NCBI GenBank assembly: GCA_024276805.1
Contig: JAJRWJ010000468.1
Location: 1 to 5,428, forward strand
Reading direction: 5' to 3'
Origin: Gammaproteobacteria bacterium
GTDB lineage: Bacteria; Pseudomonadota; Gammaproteobacteria; Methylococcales; Methylomonadaceae
Length of the DNA: 5,428 nucleotides
Shown here: piece after piece, positions 1 through 5,398 of the stretch
Numbering within the stretch: position 1 is the stretch's first letter
How the letters are laid out: the number at the start of each line of letters is the position of its first letter
The notes under the pieces: generated by a model
Seen by the model: the letters and a program-made list of their open reading frames with translations, nothing else
What the model was told of the DNA's origin: nothing
The model's database searches: none
Program-made: the position numbers and the translations under genes

Positions 1-5
1 GCATA

Positions 6-34
6 ACTATAACAATGTTTGGCGCATCTAGCAA
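6..34 (-). promoter_or_regulatory. Candidate divergent sigma70 promoter reading out of the left edge
   Basis: Read on the minus strand there is a -35-like TTGCTA (plus coordinates 34-29), a 17-nt spacer, and a -10-like TATAGT (11-6). The -10 is preceded by TG at the right distance to form an extended -10 (TGTTATAGT). Transcription would start at or just beyond the window edge and run leftward. In many gammaproteobacteria rluC is divergent from rne, which has a long untranslated leader, so this could be the rne promoter. No part of rne is visible here, so that identity is inference only. Confidence 0.35.
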
Positions 35-109
35 TCCATACCCGGAACTAATATGAACTAAAATTTTTTCATACTTGATGCTCTCTGCTGTTCAAGGAAA
101 ATAAAATAC

Positions 110-118
110 TGGTATCAT
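110..118 (+). promoter_or_regulatory. Candidate extended -10 for the rluC operon
   Basis: TGGTATCAT fits an extended -10 element (TG-n-TATAAT with one mismatch). No good -35 is visible; the best hexamer at about the right distance, TTCAAG at 91-96, is poor. A start about 7 nt downstream of the -10 would fall at or next to the ATG at 125, giving a leaderless or nearly leaderless message. Another TTGATG at 75-80 has no good -10 at normal spacing. This is a weak call. Confidence 0.25.
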
Positions 119-124
119 TTGTTT

Positions 125-1084
125 ATGAACGGTGAAAAACAGAGCAATGCAGTAAAGGTTCAGTGGATTGAAATTACCGAGCAGCACAGTGGACAGAGGC
201 TGGATAATTTTTTGCTTGCGCGCCTGAAAGGAGTGCCCAGAAGTCGCATCTACAGATTACTGAGAAAGGGTGAGGTGCGCGTCAACAAGGGGCGCAAAGA
301 AGCAAAGTTCCGTTTGCACATTGGTGACATGGTCAGGATTCCACCGCTGCGCGTCCGCCAGGAAAGGCCGGTGGTAATGGTGCCGGTAGCTCTTGGCAAA
401 AGTCTGGAAAGGGACATTTTGTTTGAAGACGAGGCCATGATCATTCTCAACAAGCCGCCCGGATGTGCCGTGCATGGTGGCAGCGGCATCGCTTCCGGAG
501 TCATCGAAGGGCTGCGGCAGCAGCGGCCGGACGCACCCTTTCTGGAATTGGTGCATCGTCTGGACAGGGATACCTCCGGCTGTCTGTTGATCGCAAAAAA
601 ACGCAGTGTGCTGCGGAAATTGCATGAACTATTCCGGGATGACGACATCGAAAAGACTTATCTGGCTCTGTTTGCCGGTATCTGGAGCAGGGAAAAAGTC
701 CTGGTCGATGTTCCGCTCTTGAAAAATGTCAACAAGGGTGGCGAGCGAATGGTCGTGGTCAGCCGGGCAGGCAAGCCTTCGGCAACCCAGTTCAGACGGA
801 TCAGACACTTGCCCGGTGTCCAGGCAACCCTGGTCCGGGCGCTGCCAAAAACCGGCCGCACCCATCAGATTCGGGTTCATGCCGCCTGGCTTGGGCACCC
901 CCTGGTTGGCGATCAGCGCTATGGCGCCGCCGAAGCCAATCGGGAATTCAGATCCCGGGGATTCAGACGCCTGTTTCTGCATGCCGAGCAGTTGAAATTT
1001 GTACATCCCGCCACAGGTCAACTATTATTGATCAATGCGCCGTTACCGGCGGAGTTGGCGGCGCTGATAAACGATGAAAAATAA
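125..1084 (+). CDS. rluC: 23S rRNA pseudouridine synthase RluC
   Basis: RluC isomerises three uridines of 23S rRNA (U955, U2504 and U2580 in E. coli numbering) to pseudouridine in the cytoplasm. The N-terminal S4 RNA-binding domain spans about residues 20-75 (GQRLDNFLLARLKG, then RKGEVRVNKGR). The RluA-family catalytic domain follows, with HRLDRDTSG at 144-152. D147 aligns with the catalytic D144 of E. coli RluC. The conserved GRTHQIRVH lies at 244-252 and GDQRYG at 262-267. The ATG at 125 gives 319 residues, the length of E. coli RluC. An in-frame TTG at 119 would add only two residues. Neither start has a clear ribosome-binding site: AAGGAA at 94-99 is too far upstream. The 3' end overlaps the next gene by 11 nt, so it is the first gene of a three-gene operon. 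Confidence 0.96.
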   Translation: MNGEKQSNAVKVQWIEITEQHSGQRLDNFLLARLKGVPRSRIYRLLRKGEVRVNKGRKEAKFRLHIGDMVRIPPLRVRQERPVVMVPVALGKSLERDILFEDEAMIILNKPPGCAVHGGSGIASGVIEGLRQQRPDAPFLELVHRLDRDTSGCLLIAKKRSVLRKLHELFRDDDIEKTYLALFAGIWSREKVLVDVPLLKNVNKGGERMVVVSRAGKPSATQFRRIRHLPGVQATLVRALPKTGRTHQIRVHAAWLGHPLVGDQRYGAAEANREFRSRGFRRLFLHAEQLKFVHPATGQLLLINAPLPAELAALINDEK

Positions 1085-1739
1085 ATTTGATCTGATTATT
1101 TTTGATTGGGATGGAACCCTGATCAATTCCATCGACTGGATTGTCAGCTGCATACAAAAGGCCGCACAAATTTGTGACTGTGACATTCCTGAAGCACGGG
1201 CGGCAAGAAATGTGATCGGTCTGAGCCTGGAAAATGCCCTGCACCGGCTGTTTCCCGGAATCGATCAAAATACCCGGAGACAATTGACGCAGTGCTACAG
1301 TGAGTTGTTTTTGTCCAGAAAGACCGCTCAGGACGATTTGTTTGCCGGGGTCTATGAAATGCTCGTGCATTTGAAGAAGCAGGGCTATCAACTGGCTGTT
1401 GCTACCGGCAAGAGCCGGATAGGGCTGCAGAGGGCCATGTCGGGAACGGGCACGGAAGATTTATTCAACGCCTCCCGTTGCGCCGATGAAACCGCATCGA
1501 AACCCGACCCGACCATGATCCAGGAGATTCTTGGGCAGTTGGCGGCAGCCAATGATCGTACCTTGATGGTCGGTGATTCTGTCCATGACCTGCAAATGGC
1601 CGCCAATGCCAACATTCCCTGCATCGCCGTTTCCTGCGGAGCGCATTCCCCGGAGCAGCTGTTGCCCTATCGGCCATTGTGCTGTCTGGGTCAGACCACA
1701 GAACTATTGAACTTATTATCAAGAGGTAGCCATGATTGA
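1074..1739 (+). CDS. HAD-family hydrolase, Gph/phosphoglycolate phosphatase type
   Basis: This is a 221-residue cytoplasmic haloacid dehalogenase-superfamily phosphatase. Motif I is DWDGT at 11-15, with D11 the expected nucleophile and D13 the acid/base. Motif II is the threonine of AVATGK (T111). Motif III is K143 in SKPDP. Motif IV is MVGDSVHDL, with D168 and D172 expected to bind Mg2+. A helical cap lies between residues 17 and 90, as in subfamily I enzymes such as phosphoglycolate phosphatase. The substrate cannot be read from sequence, so no symbol is given. The start lies inside rluC (11-nt overlap) with no strong Shine-Dalgarno, so reinitiation by ribosomes finishing rluC is likely. 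The stop overlaps sppA by 8 nt. A HAD gene between rluC and sppA is an arrangement I recall from Pseudomonas-like genomes. Confidence 0.9.
   Translation: MKNKFDLIIFDWDGTLINSIDWIVSCIQKAAQICDCDIPEARAARNVIGLSLENALHRLFPGIDQNTRRQLTQCYSELFLSRKTAQDDLFAGVYEMLVHLKKQGYQLAVATGKSRIGLQRAMSGTGTEDLFNASRCADETASKPDPTMIQEILGQLAAANDRTLMVGDSVHDLQMAANANIPCIAVSCGAHSPEQLLPYRPLCCLGQTTELLNLLSRGSHD
1722..1727 (+). promoter_or_regulatory. Ribosome-binding site of sppA
   Basis: AGAGGT lies inside the 3' end of the HAD gene, 4 nt before the sppA ATG at 1732. It is the clearest Shine-Dalgarno in the first operon and fixes the sppA start despite the 8-nt overlap with the preceding frame. Confidence 0.7.
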
Positions 1740-2706
1740 AAATCAACAGGAAATACAATCCTCCCGCCCCGAAAAACCAGGTTGGGAGCGTGAGGTCATC
1801 GAAAAACTGGCTTTTGCGGCAATCACCGAGCAGCGCAGGACCCGCCGCTGGGGAGTTTTTTTCAAGGGCTTGCTGTTCGCCTATTTGCTGGTCTTGTTGA
1901 TCATGGTTGTCTATCCTCGTTTTGCTGGGGACATTGCCGGTTCCAGTGAATATCATACCGCCGTGGTCGATGTCGTCGGCAAGATAGTCGAGGGCGAGGA
2001 CACCAATGCCAAAACGATCATCGAGGGATTGCGCAACGCAGTCGAGGATGAACACACCAAAGGTATTATCCTGCATGTCAACACGCCGGGCGGCAGCCCG
2101 GTGCAGGCGGCCTATGTTTTCGAGGAAATCCGGCAGATCAAGAAGGACAATCCGGAACTGCCGATCTACGCCGTGGTTTCCGATATTTGCGCTTCGGGAG
2201 GATATTATATAGCATCGGCGGCAGACGAGATCTATGTCAATCAGGCCAGCATCGTTGGTTCCATCGGGGTGATCATGAATGGCTTCGGTTTTGTCGACAC
2301 CATGAACAAACTTGGCGTCAAACGGCGGTTACTGACTTCCGGCACACACAAAGCCATGCTGGACCCTTTTTCGCCGGTCAAGAAGGATGAGTTCCAGCAT
2401 ATGCAGAAGCTGTTGGATCAGGTGCATCAGCAGTTCATTGCCGCAGTCCGCCTGGGCCGTGGCAAGCGCCTCCAGGAGACGCCGGAAATGTTTTCCGGAC
2501 TGGTCTGGACCGGTGCAGAAAGTGTCAAGCTGGGACTGGCCGATGGTTTCGGCAGCGACGAATTCGTTGCCCGGGAAATCATTGGTGAAGAGAATATGGT
2601 CAATTTTACACCGCGGAAAAGACTGCTGGAGCGCCTTGCCGGCACGCTGGGCGCCGTTTTTGCCCAGCAATTTTCCAGCATCGTGCAGGGTTTCAGTCTG
2701 CAGTAG
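1732..2706 (+). CDS. sppA: Single-domain signal peptide peptidase SppA (S49 family)
   Basis: This is a 324-residue membrane-anchored S49 serine protease, expected to degrade cleaved signal peptides. Residues 1-40 are polar and end in RRTRRW. One membrane segment spans about 42-62 (GVFFKGLLFAYLLVLLIMVV), so the positive-inside rule puts the N-terminus in the cytoplasm and the catalytic domain in the periplasm. NTPGG is at 117-121. The catalytic serine should be S155 in ICASGGYY and the general base K207 in SGTHKAML. The 52-residue spacing matches the Ser147/Lys199 pair of the short Bacillus SppA. E. coli SppA is about twice as long and splits the dyad between two repeats, so this is the short type. 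SohB is a related alternative, but the S-K spacing and size favour SppA. It is the last gene of the rluC operon. Confidence 0.92.
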   Translation: MIENQQEIQSSRPEKPGWEREVIEKLAFAAITEQRRTRRWGVFFKGLLFAYLLVLLIMVVYPRFAGDIAGSSEYHTAVVDVVGKIVEGEDTNAKTIIEGLRNAVEDEHTKGIILHVNTPGGSPVQAAYVFEEIRQIKKDNPELPIYAVVSDICASGGYYIASAADEIYVNQASIVGSIGVIMNGFGFVDTMNKLGVKRRLLTSGTHKAMLDPFSPVKKDEFQHMQKLLDQVHQQFIAAVRLGRGKRLQETPEMFSGLVWTGAESVKLGLADGFGSDEFVAREIIGEENMVNFTPRKRLLERLAGTLGAVFAQQFSSIVQGFSLQ

Positions 2707-2753
2707 CTGAAGTGAAGAAAGTCCGCGGTGATTGCCAGAGGATCGCAATGGCT

Positions 2754-2783
2754 CCGGCCTGGAAAAATGCAGGTGAAAGCCGG
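2754..2783 (+). terminator. Weak hairpin after sppA, possible operon end
   Basis: CCGGC at 2754-2758 can pair with GCCGG at 2779-2783, enclosing 20 nt. A smaller stem, ATTGC/GCAAT at 2731-2735 and 2745-2749, precedes it. The only T-run nearby (TTTT at 2793-2796) starts 10 nt after the stem, so this is not a classical intrinsic terminator. Its place between two gene blocks suggests termination or 3'-end protection. The rest of 2707-2817 shows no gene. Confidence 0.2.
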
Positions 2784-2817
2784 CAAATTCAGTTTTAGTT
2801 CATCTGGTTTTGGCTAA

Positions 2818-2826
2818 TGTTATAGT
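2818..2826 (+). promoter_or_regulatory. Candidate extended -10 for the PepSY-phoPQ block
   Basis: TGTTATAGT fits the extended -10 consensus with one mismatch. The region at -35 is poor (TTCATC at 2799-2804, 16-nt spacer), as is common for extended -10 promoters or activated promoters. A start near 2833 would give a leader of about 30 nt before the ATG at 2863. The 10-nt string TGTTATAGTT recurs on the minus strand at 14-5. Confidence 0.4.
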
Positions 2827-2851
2827 TCCTTGAAATTTTTTTAACAGTTTT

Positions 2852-2863
2852 TGGATCAATCCA
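2852..2863 (+). promoter_or_regulatory. Start-site hairpin over the PepSY ribosome-binding site
   Basis: TGGA (2852-2855), loop TCAA, TCCA (2860-2863). The GGA is the only Shine-Dalgarno-like sequence for the ATG at 2863, and the closing A of TCCA is the first base of that ATG. The stem is only 4 bp, so it is marginal alone. The same layout occurs at the response-regulator start. Confidence 0.3.
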
Positions 2864-3123
2864 TGCAAAAATTCATCAAATTGTTTGTGTTAGTTTCACT
2901 CTTACCGTGGGTTGGCCTGGTGAATGCCGATCTGATGCTTGCGCAAATCAATCTGGATGATGCCGCAAAAAAAGTCACCCAGGACAGGAATCGGAAATTG
3001 CTGGGCGCCAAAACAGAGACCATTGATGGAAAAAAAATACATGTTATCAAGGTATTGACTCCAGATGGCCGTATTCAGCACTATAAGGTGGATGCCGAGT
3101 CTGGCAAGTTGATCAAAAACTAG
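2863..3123 (+). CDS. Small secreted PepSY-domain protein
   Basis: This 86-residue protein has an N-terminal signal peptide: positive start MQKFIK, hydrophobic core to about residue 19, and a likely signal peptidase I site after VNA (A22). The mature part, about 64 residues, is one PepSY unit. It has a helix around DDAAKKVTQ (32-40), then strands ending in the typical IQHYKVDAESGKLI (71-84). PepSY proteins are periplasmic or membrane modules thought to bind peptides, inhibit proteases or modulate sensor kinases. The ATG at 2863 is preferred over an in-frame TTG at 2851, because it has GGA 7 nt upstream and gives a compact signal peptide. It lies directly upstream of a PhoP/PhoQ-like pair, so an accessory sensory role is plausible but inferred. 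The stop codon sits in the left arm of the 3120-3228 inverted repeat. Confidence 0.85.
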   Translation: MQKFIKLFVLVSLLPWVGLVNADLMLAQINLDDAAKKVTQDRNRKLLGAKTETIDGKKIHVIKVLTPDGRIQHYKVDAESGKLIKN

Positions 3124-3228
3124 TACAGCACCTGTTTTCCTCGGATGGCGATGGCTGTTTAAAAATATCTGAATACCCGGGAAATTTTTACAAACAACAG
3201 TATCCGTGCAAAACAGGTGCTGTACTGG
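3120..3228. repeat. Nested 109-nt inverted repeat between PepSY gene and phoP
   Basis: The outer arms AGTACAGCACCTGTTTT (3122-3138) and AAAACAGGTGCTGTACT (3210-3226) are perfect 17-bp complements. In RNA they extend by a U-G and a C-G pair to 3120/3228. Inside, CGGAT (3142-3146) pairs with ATCCG (3202-3206), CTGTT (3155-3159) with AACAG (3196-3200), and TAAAAAT (3160-3166) with ATTTTTA (3184-3190). CCCGGG (3176-3181) lies in the apex. The centres of these pairs fall within about 4 nt of each other, so the whole interval folds as one long imperfect hairpin. No T-run follows, so it is not a simple terminator. It could be an RNA-stabilising or attenuating structure, an RNase III substrate, or a MITE/REP-like element. 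No convincing target-site duplication flanks it. Confidence 0.9.
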
Positions 3229-3236
3229 AATCAATC

Positions 3237-3249
3237 TGGAAATAGTCCA
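3237..3249 (+). promoter_or_regulatory. Start-site hairpin over the phoP-like ribosome-binding site
   Basis: TGGA (3237-3240), loop AATAG, TCCA (3246-3249). GGA is the Shine-Dalgarno candidate, 8 nt before the ATG at 3249, and the final A of the stem is the A of the start codon. The arrangement parallels the PepSY start at 2852-2863. Confidence 0.3.
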
Positions 3250-3926
3250 TGCGCGTTCTGATTGTCGAAGATGAGCAGCTGTTGTGTGAGCAGGTCCGTG
3301 GCTTTCTTGCGCAGAAGGGTTTTGCCGTCGATATTGCCAATACCGGCAGTGATGGCCTGTATCTGGGCGAGGAGTTTCCCATCGATGCGGCGATTATCGA
3401 TCTGGGTTTGCCGGATTTTTCGGGAATGGAACTGATCAGGCGTCTGCGCAAGGCGGGTGTGACTTTTCCGATTCTGATCCTGACCGCGAGAAGTCGCTGG
3501 CAGGAAAAAGTCGAAGGTCTGGAGGCGGGAGCCGATGATTATCTGGTCAAGCCGTTCCATTTTGAAGAACTGATGGCCAGGCTGAATGCCTTGATCAGGC
3601 GTTCAAAAGGCAGTGCCCATCCAGTGCTGGAACATGGCAATATACAGCTGGATTCAGTGGCGCAGGATGTCTTTGTCAGTGGCGAAAAACTGGAGTTGAC
3701 CGCTTACGAATACAAGGTGCTGGAGTATTTGATGTTTCACAAGGGGGAAGTGATTTCCAAATCCGCACTGGCGGAACATATCTATGATGAAGATTTCGAT
3801 CGTGACAGCAATGTCATCGAGGTTTTTGTAGGCCGGTTGAGAAAAAAACTGGACCCGGATGGTCAAAATCAACCGATCGAGACGCTGCGTGGGCGGGGTT
3901 ACCGGATTCCGGCAACGCCAACTTGA
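3249..3926 (+). CDS. phoP: PhoP-like OmpR-family response regulator
   Basis: This 225-residue cytoplasmic DNA-binding regulator is expected to be phosphorylated by the adjacent kinase. The receiver domain spans about 1-115: acidic pocket ED at 7-8, phosphoacceptor D51 in DLGLPD, switch T79 in LTAR, and K101 in KPFH. These positions are identical to those of enterobacterial PhoP. The stretches LTARSRWQEKVE and AGADDYLVKPFHFEELMARL closely resemble PhoP as I recall it. The winged-helix domain spans about 125-222, with LTAYEY at 150-155, the recognition helix near SNVIEVFVGRLRKKL (187-201), and wing ETLRGRGYRI (211-220). The start has a GGA 8 nt upstream. It lies 125 nt after the PepSY stop, with a long inverted repeat between, and 75 nt before the kinase. 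Orthology to PhoP is likely at subfamily level; the regulon is unknown. Confidence 0.9.
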   Translation: MRVLIVEDEQLLCEQVRGFLAQKGFAVDIANTGSDGLYLGEEFPIDAAIIDLGLPDFSGMELIRRLRKAGVTFPILILTARSRWQEKVEGLEAGADDYLVKPFHFEELMARLNALIRRSKGSAHPVLEHGNIQLDSVAQDVFVSGEKLELTAYEYKVLEYLMFHKGEVISKSALAEHIYDEDFDRDSNVIEVFVGRLRKKLDPDGQNQPIETLRGRGYRIPATPT

Positions 3927-3933
3927 TCGTTAT

Positions 3934-3965
3934 CCGGCATATTCCAGGCCGTTCCATGCTGCCGG
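3934..3965 (+). other. Small hairpin in the regulator-kinase gap
   Basis: CCGGCA (3934-3939) can pair with TGCCGG (3960-3965) around a 20-nt loop, between the regulator stop (3926) and the kinase start. No T-run follows, so it is unlikely to stop transcription. It may adjust kinase translation or mRNA stability, or mean nothing. Confidence 0.25.
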
Positions 3966-4001
3966 GATGATCCTCCGACAATGGCGGGCAATTATATTGC
4001 G

Positions 4002-5348
4002 ATGTTGAAACCCCGGTCACTCAGTGTCAGGCTGCTGCTGTCTTCCGGCATTGTGCTGGCCGCTTTTTTTGCCATTGCCGCGCTGGTGCTGGAAAAGGGT
4101 TTTCGGGAAAGCGCCGAGCAGGGTCTGAAAGAGAAGCTGCAGGTACAAATCTATGCACTGCTTTCCGCGGCGGAATTGCCCGAAACAGGGCCACTGAAAA
4201 TGCCGGCCAATTTACATGAGCCGCGTTTAACTCACCCGGGCTCGGGCCTGTTCGCTTTTATTCAGCATCCCGATGGCCAGGTGGTCTGGCGTTCACCTTC
4301 TGCCGTTGGTGTGGATGCCTTGCGTCTGCCGGATCTGAGTCCCGGGAGTTCCCTTTTTACACGCGATGACAGCGGACACTTCGTACTTTACTATAACGTG
4401 ATCTGGGAAAAAGAAGCCGGGCAGGAGCAGGAATATTTTTTCAGTGTCGCCGAAGATGCAAGGTTTTTGAGCAATCAGGTGGCGCGCTTCAAAAACACCC
4501 TGAGAATCTGGTTGTTGGCCATCGGTTTGCTGTTGGTGTTGCTGCAGTTCATTGTTTTACGCTGGAACTTGAAACCCCTGAGAATTATAGGCAGGGATCT
4601 GGCGGCAATCGAAAGAGGGGAGAAGACCCGTTTGGAAGGTGTTTACCCCACCGAATTGCAGGGGCTGGCTGGCAACCTCAATACCCTGATTACCAGTGAA
4701 CGTGCGCATCTGGAGCGCTACCGTAATACCCTGGCCGATCTGGCGCATAGTATAAAGACCCCCCTGGCGATTATTCGTGGCTGTCTGGAACTGCAGGCAT
4801 TGCCGGAAGAAATAAAAAAAAACCTGCAGGGCCAGATAGCGCGCATGGATGATATCGTCGCTTATCAACTGCAGCGCGCCTCGACGAAAAGGTATACCAG
4901 TCTGGTCGGCAGGGTTGATGCCGGGGCAATCATTACCCGGACGGCGGAGTCGCTGAAAAAAGTCTATACAGACAAGCAACTGGAACTGTCCATATCGATT
5001 CACGGAGACAGCCGGGTTTACTATGGGGAAGGGGATTTATATGAAATTATCGGAAATCTGATGGATAATGCCTGTAAATGGTGTCGCAAGCAGGTGTCAG
5101 TGACTCTGGTGATGGATGAGGGGAAGAGTCATTCACTGACTCTGCTGGTGGAAGATGATGGCCCAGGCATTCCACCGCAAAAGCTCAAGGAAATTCTGCG
5201 GCGGGGTGTCAGGGCGGATGAAAACATCGCCGGGCATGGCATTGGTATGGCGATCGTCAATGAGCTGCTGGATTTTTTGGGGGGGGACCTGCTGGGCGGG
5301 CGCAGTGAGCGGTTGGGGGGGATGAAATGGACAGTGACATTGCCCTGA
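4002..5348 (+). CDS. phoQ: PhoQ-like membrane sensor histidine kinase
   Basis: This inner-membrane kinase is the predicted partner of the upstream regulator. In numbering from the ATG at 4002 (448 residues), TM1 is about 11-30, the periplasmic sensor about 31-168, TM2 about 169-188 and a HAMP-like linker 189-235. The H-box is LADLAHSIKTPLA with H249. The N-box GNLMDNACKW has N352 and N356, the G1 box is EDDGPGIP (384-391) and the G2 box GHGIGMAI (411-418). HSIKTPLA, DNACKWC and EDDGPGIP resemble PhoQ more than EnvZ-type kinases. The sensor has only scattered acids (E136, E138, E142, E144) near where E. coli PhoQ carries its aspartate run. An alternative ATG at 3981 adds seven residues. 4002 is preferred because TM1 then starts near residue 11, as usual for the family. 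Neither start has a strong Shine-Dalgarno. Orthology at subfamily level is likely; the signal is unknown. Confidence 0.88.
   Translation: MLKPRSLSVRLLLSSGIVLAAFFAIAALVLEKGFRESAEQGLKEKLQVQIYALLSAAELPETGPLKMPANLHEPRLTHPGSGLFAFIQHPDGQVVWRSPSAVGVDALRLPDLSPGSSLFTRDDSGHFVLYYNVIWEKEAGQEQEYFFSVAEDARFLSNQVARFKNTLRIWLLAIGLLLVLLQFIVLRWNLKPLRIIGRDLAAIERGEKTRLEGVYPTELQGLAGNLNTLITSERAHLERYRNTLADLAHSIKTPLAIIRGCLELQALPEEIKKNLQGQIARMDDIVAYQLQRASTKRYTSLVGRVDAGAIITRTAESLKKVYTDKQLELSISIHGDSRVYYGEGDLYEIIGNLMDNACKWCRKQVSVTLVMDEGKSHSLTLLVEDDGPGIPPQKLKEILRRGVRADENIAGHGIGMAIVNELLDFLGGDLLGGRSERLGGMKWTVTLP
4814..4823 (+). other. A9-C slippery run inside the kinase gene
   Basis: Nine adenines followed by C cover the codons (at)A-AAA-AAA-AAC in the DHp region, residues I271-N274 in numbering from 4002. 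The last seven bases form an in-frame A-AAA-AAC heptamer of the X-XXY-YYZ type that permits -1 slippage. After a -1 slip the frame closes at TGA 4850-4852. Whether slippage occurs is unknown. Confidence 0.4.
5279..5321 (+). repeat. G-runs and G-quadruplex motif at the kinase 3' end
   Basis: G8 at 5279-5286 (directly after T6 at 5273-5278), GGG at 5294-5296, GGG at 5298-5300 and G7 at 5315-5321. The interval 5279-5300 alone meets the usual four-tract rule (G8 split into two tracts, then loops of 7 and 1 nt). The runs encode Leu-Gly-Gly twice near the C-terminus of the kinase. Confidence 0.7.
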
Positions 5349-5369
5349 CCGGATTCCGTTCACCATGAC

Positions 5370-5398
5370 GGATGGCAGCCCATAAATACCTGCCGTCT
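5370..5398 (+). terminator. Hairpin downstream of the kinase gene, possible operon end
   Basis: A stem pairs 5370-5378 with 5390-5398 (core GGCAG/CTGCC, with two or three G-T wobbles) around an 11-nt loop. It begins 22 nt after the kinase stop. No T-run follows, so intrinsic termination is doubtful. No gene can be called in 5349-5428; an ATG at 5416 is too close to the edge to judge. Confidence 0.25.

Noticed and set aside
629..1021. A 130-codon minus-strand open frame inside rluC
   Set aside because: It is antisense to the conserved RluC catalytic domain and shows no recognisable motif; its openness follows from rluC codon use.
1465..2076. A 203-codon minus-strand open frame across the HAD/sppA junction
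   Set aside because: It is fully antisense to two genes with clear catalytic motifs, its translation resembles no family I know, and it has no ribosome-binding site. It is a shadow frame.
2805..2822. Possible PhoP box (two GTTTA-like half-sites 11 nt apart) upstream of the PepSY gene
   Set aside because: GGTTTT at 2806-2811 is acceptable, but the second half-site position reads ATGTTA and matches poorly, so autoregulation by the PhoP-like protein cannot be supported from this.
3031..3037. A-runs in the PepSY gene and in rluC (near 595) as slippage sites
   Set aside because: They are explained by adjacent lysine codons in conserved positions; only the longer A9-C run in the kinase forms a notable slippery context.
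3144..3155. Tandem GATGGC-GATGGC inside the repeat loop
   Set aside because: Only two 6-bp copies, too short to call a repeat feature.
3120..3228. The inverted repeat as an intrinsic terminator or complete MITE with target-site duplication
   Set aside because: No T-run follows the right arm, and flanking bases (TA on the left, TG on the right) do not duplicate, so neither specific label is supported; it is reported only as an inverted repeat.
4557..5003. A 148-codon minus-strand open frame inside the kinase
   Set aside because: It lies opposite the linker and DHp region of a clear histidine kinase and has low-complexity Gln/Arg content, typical of antisense frames.
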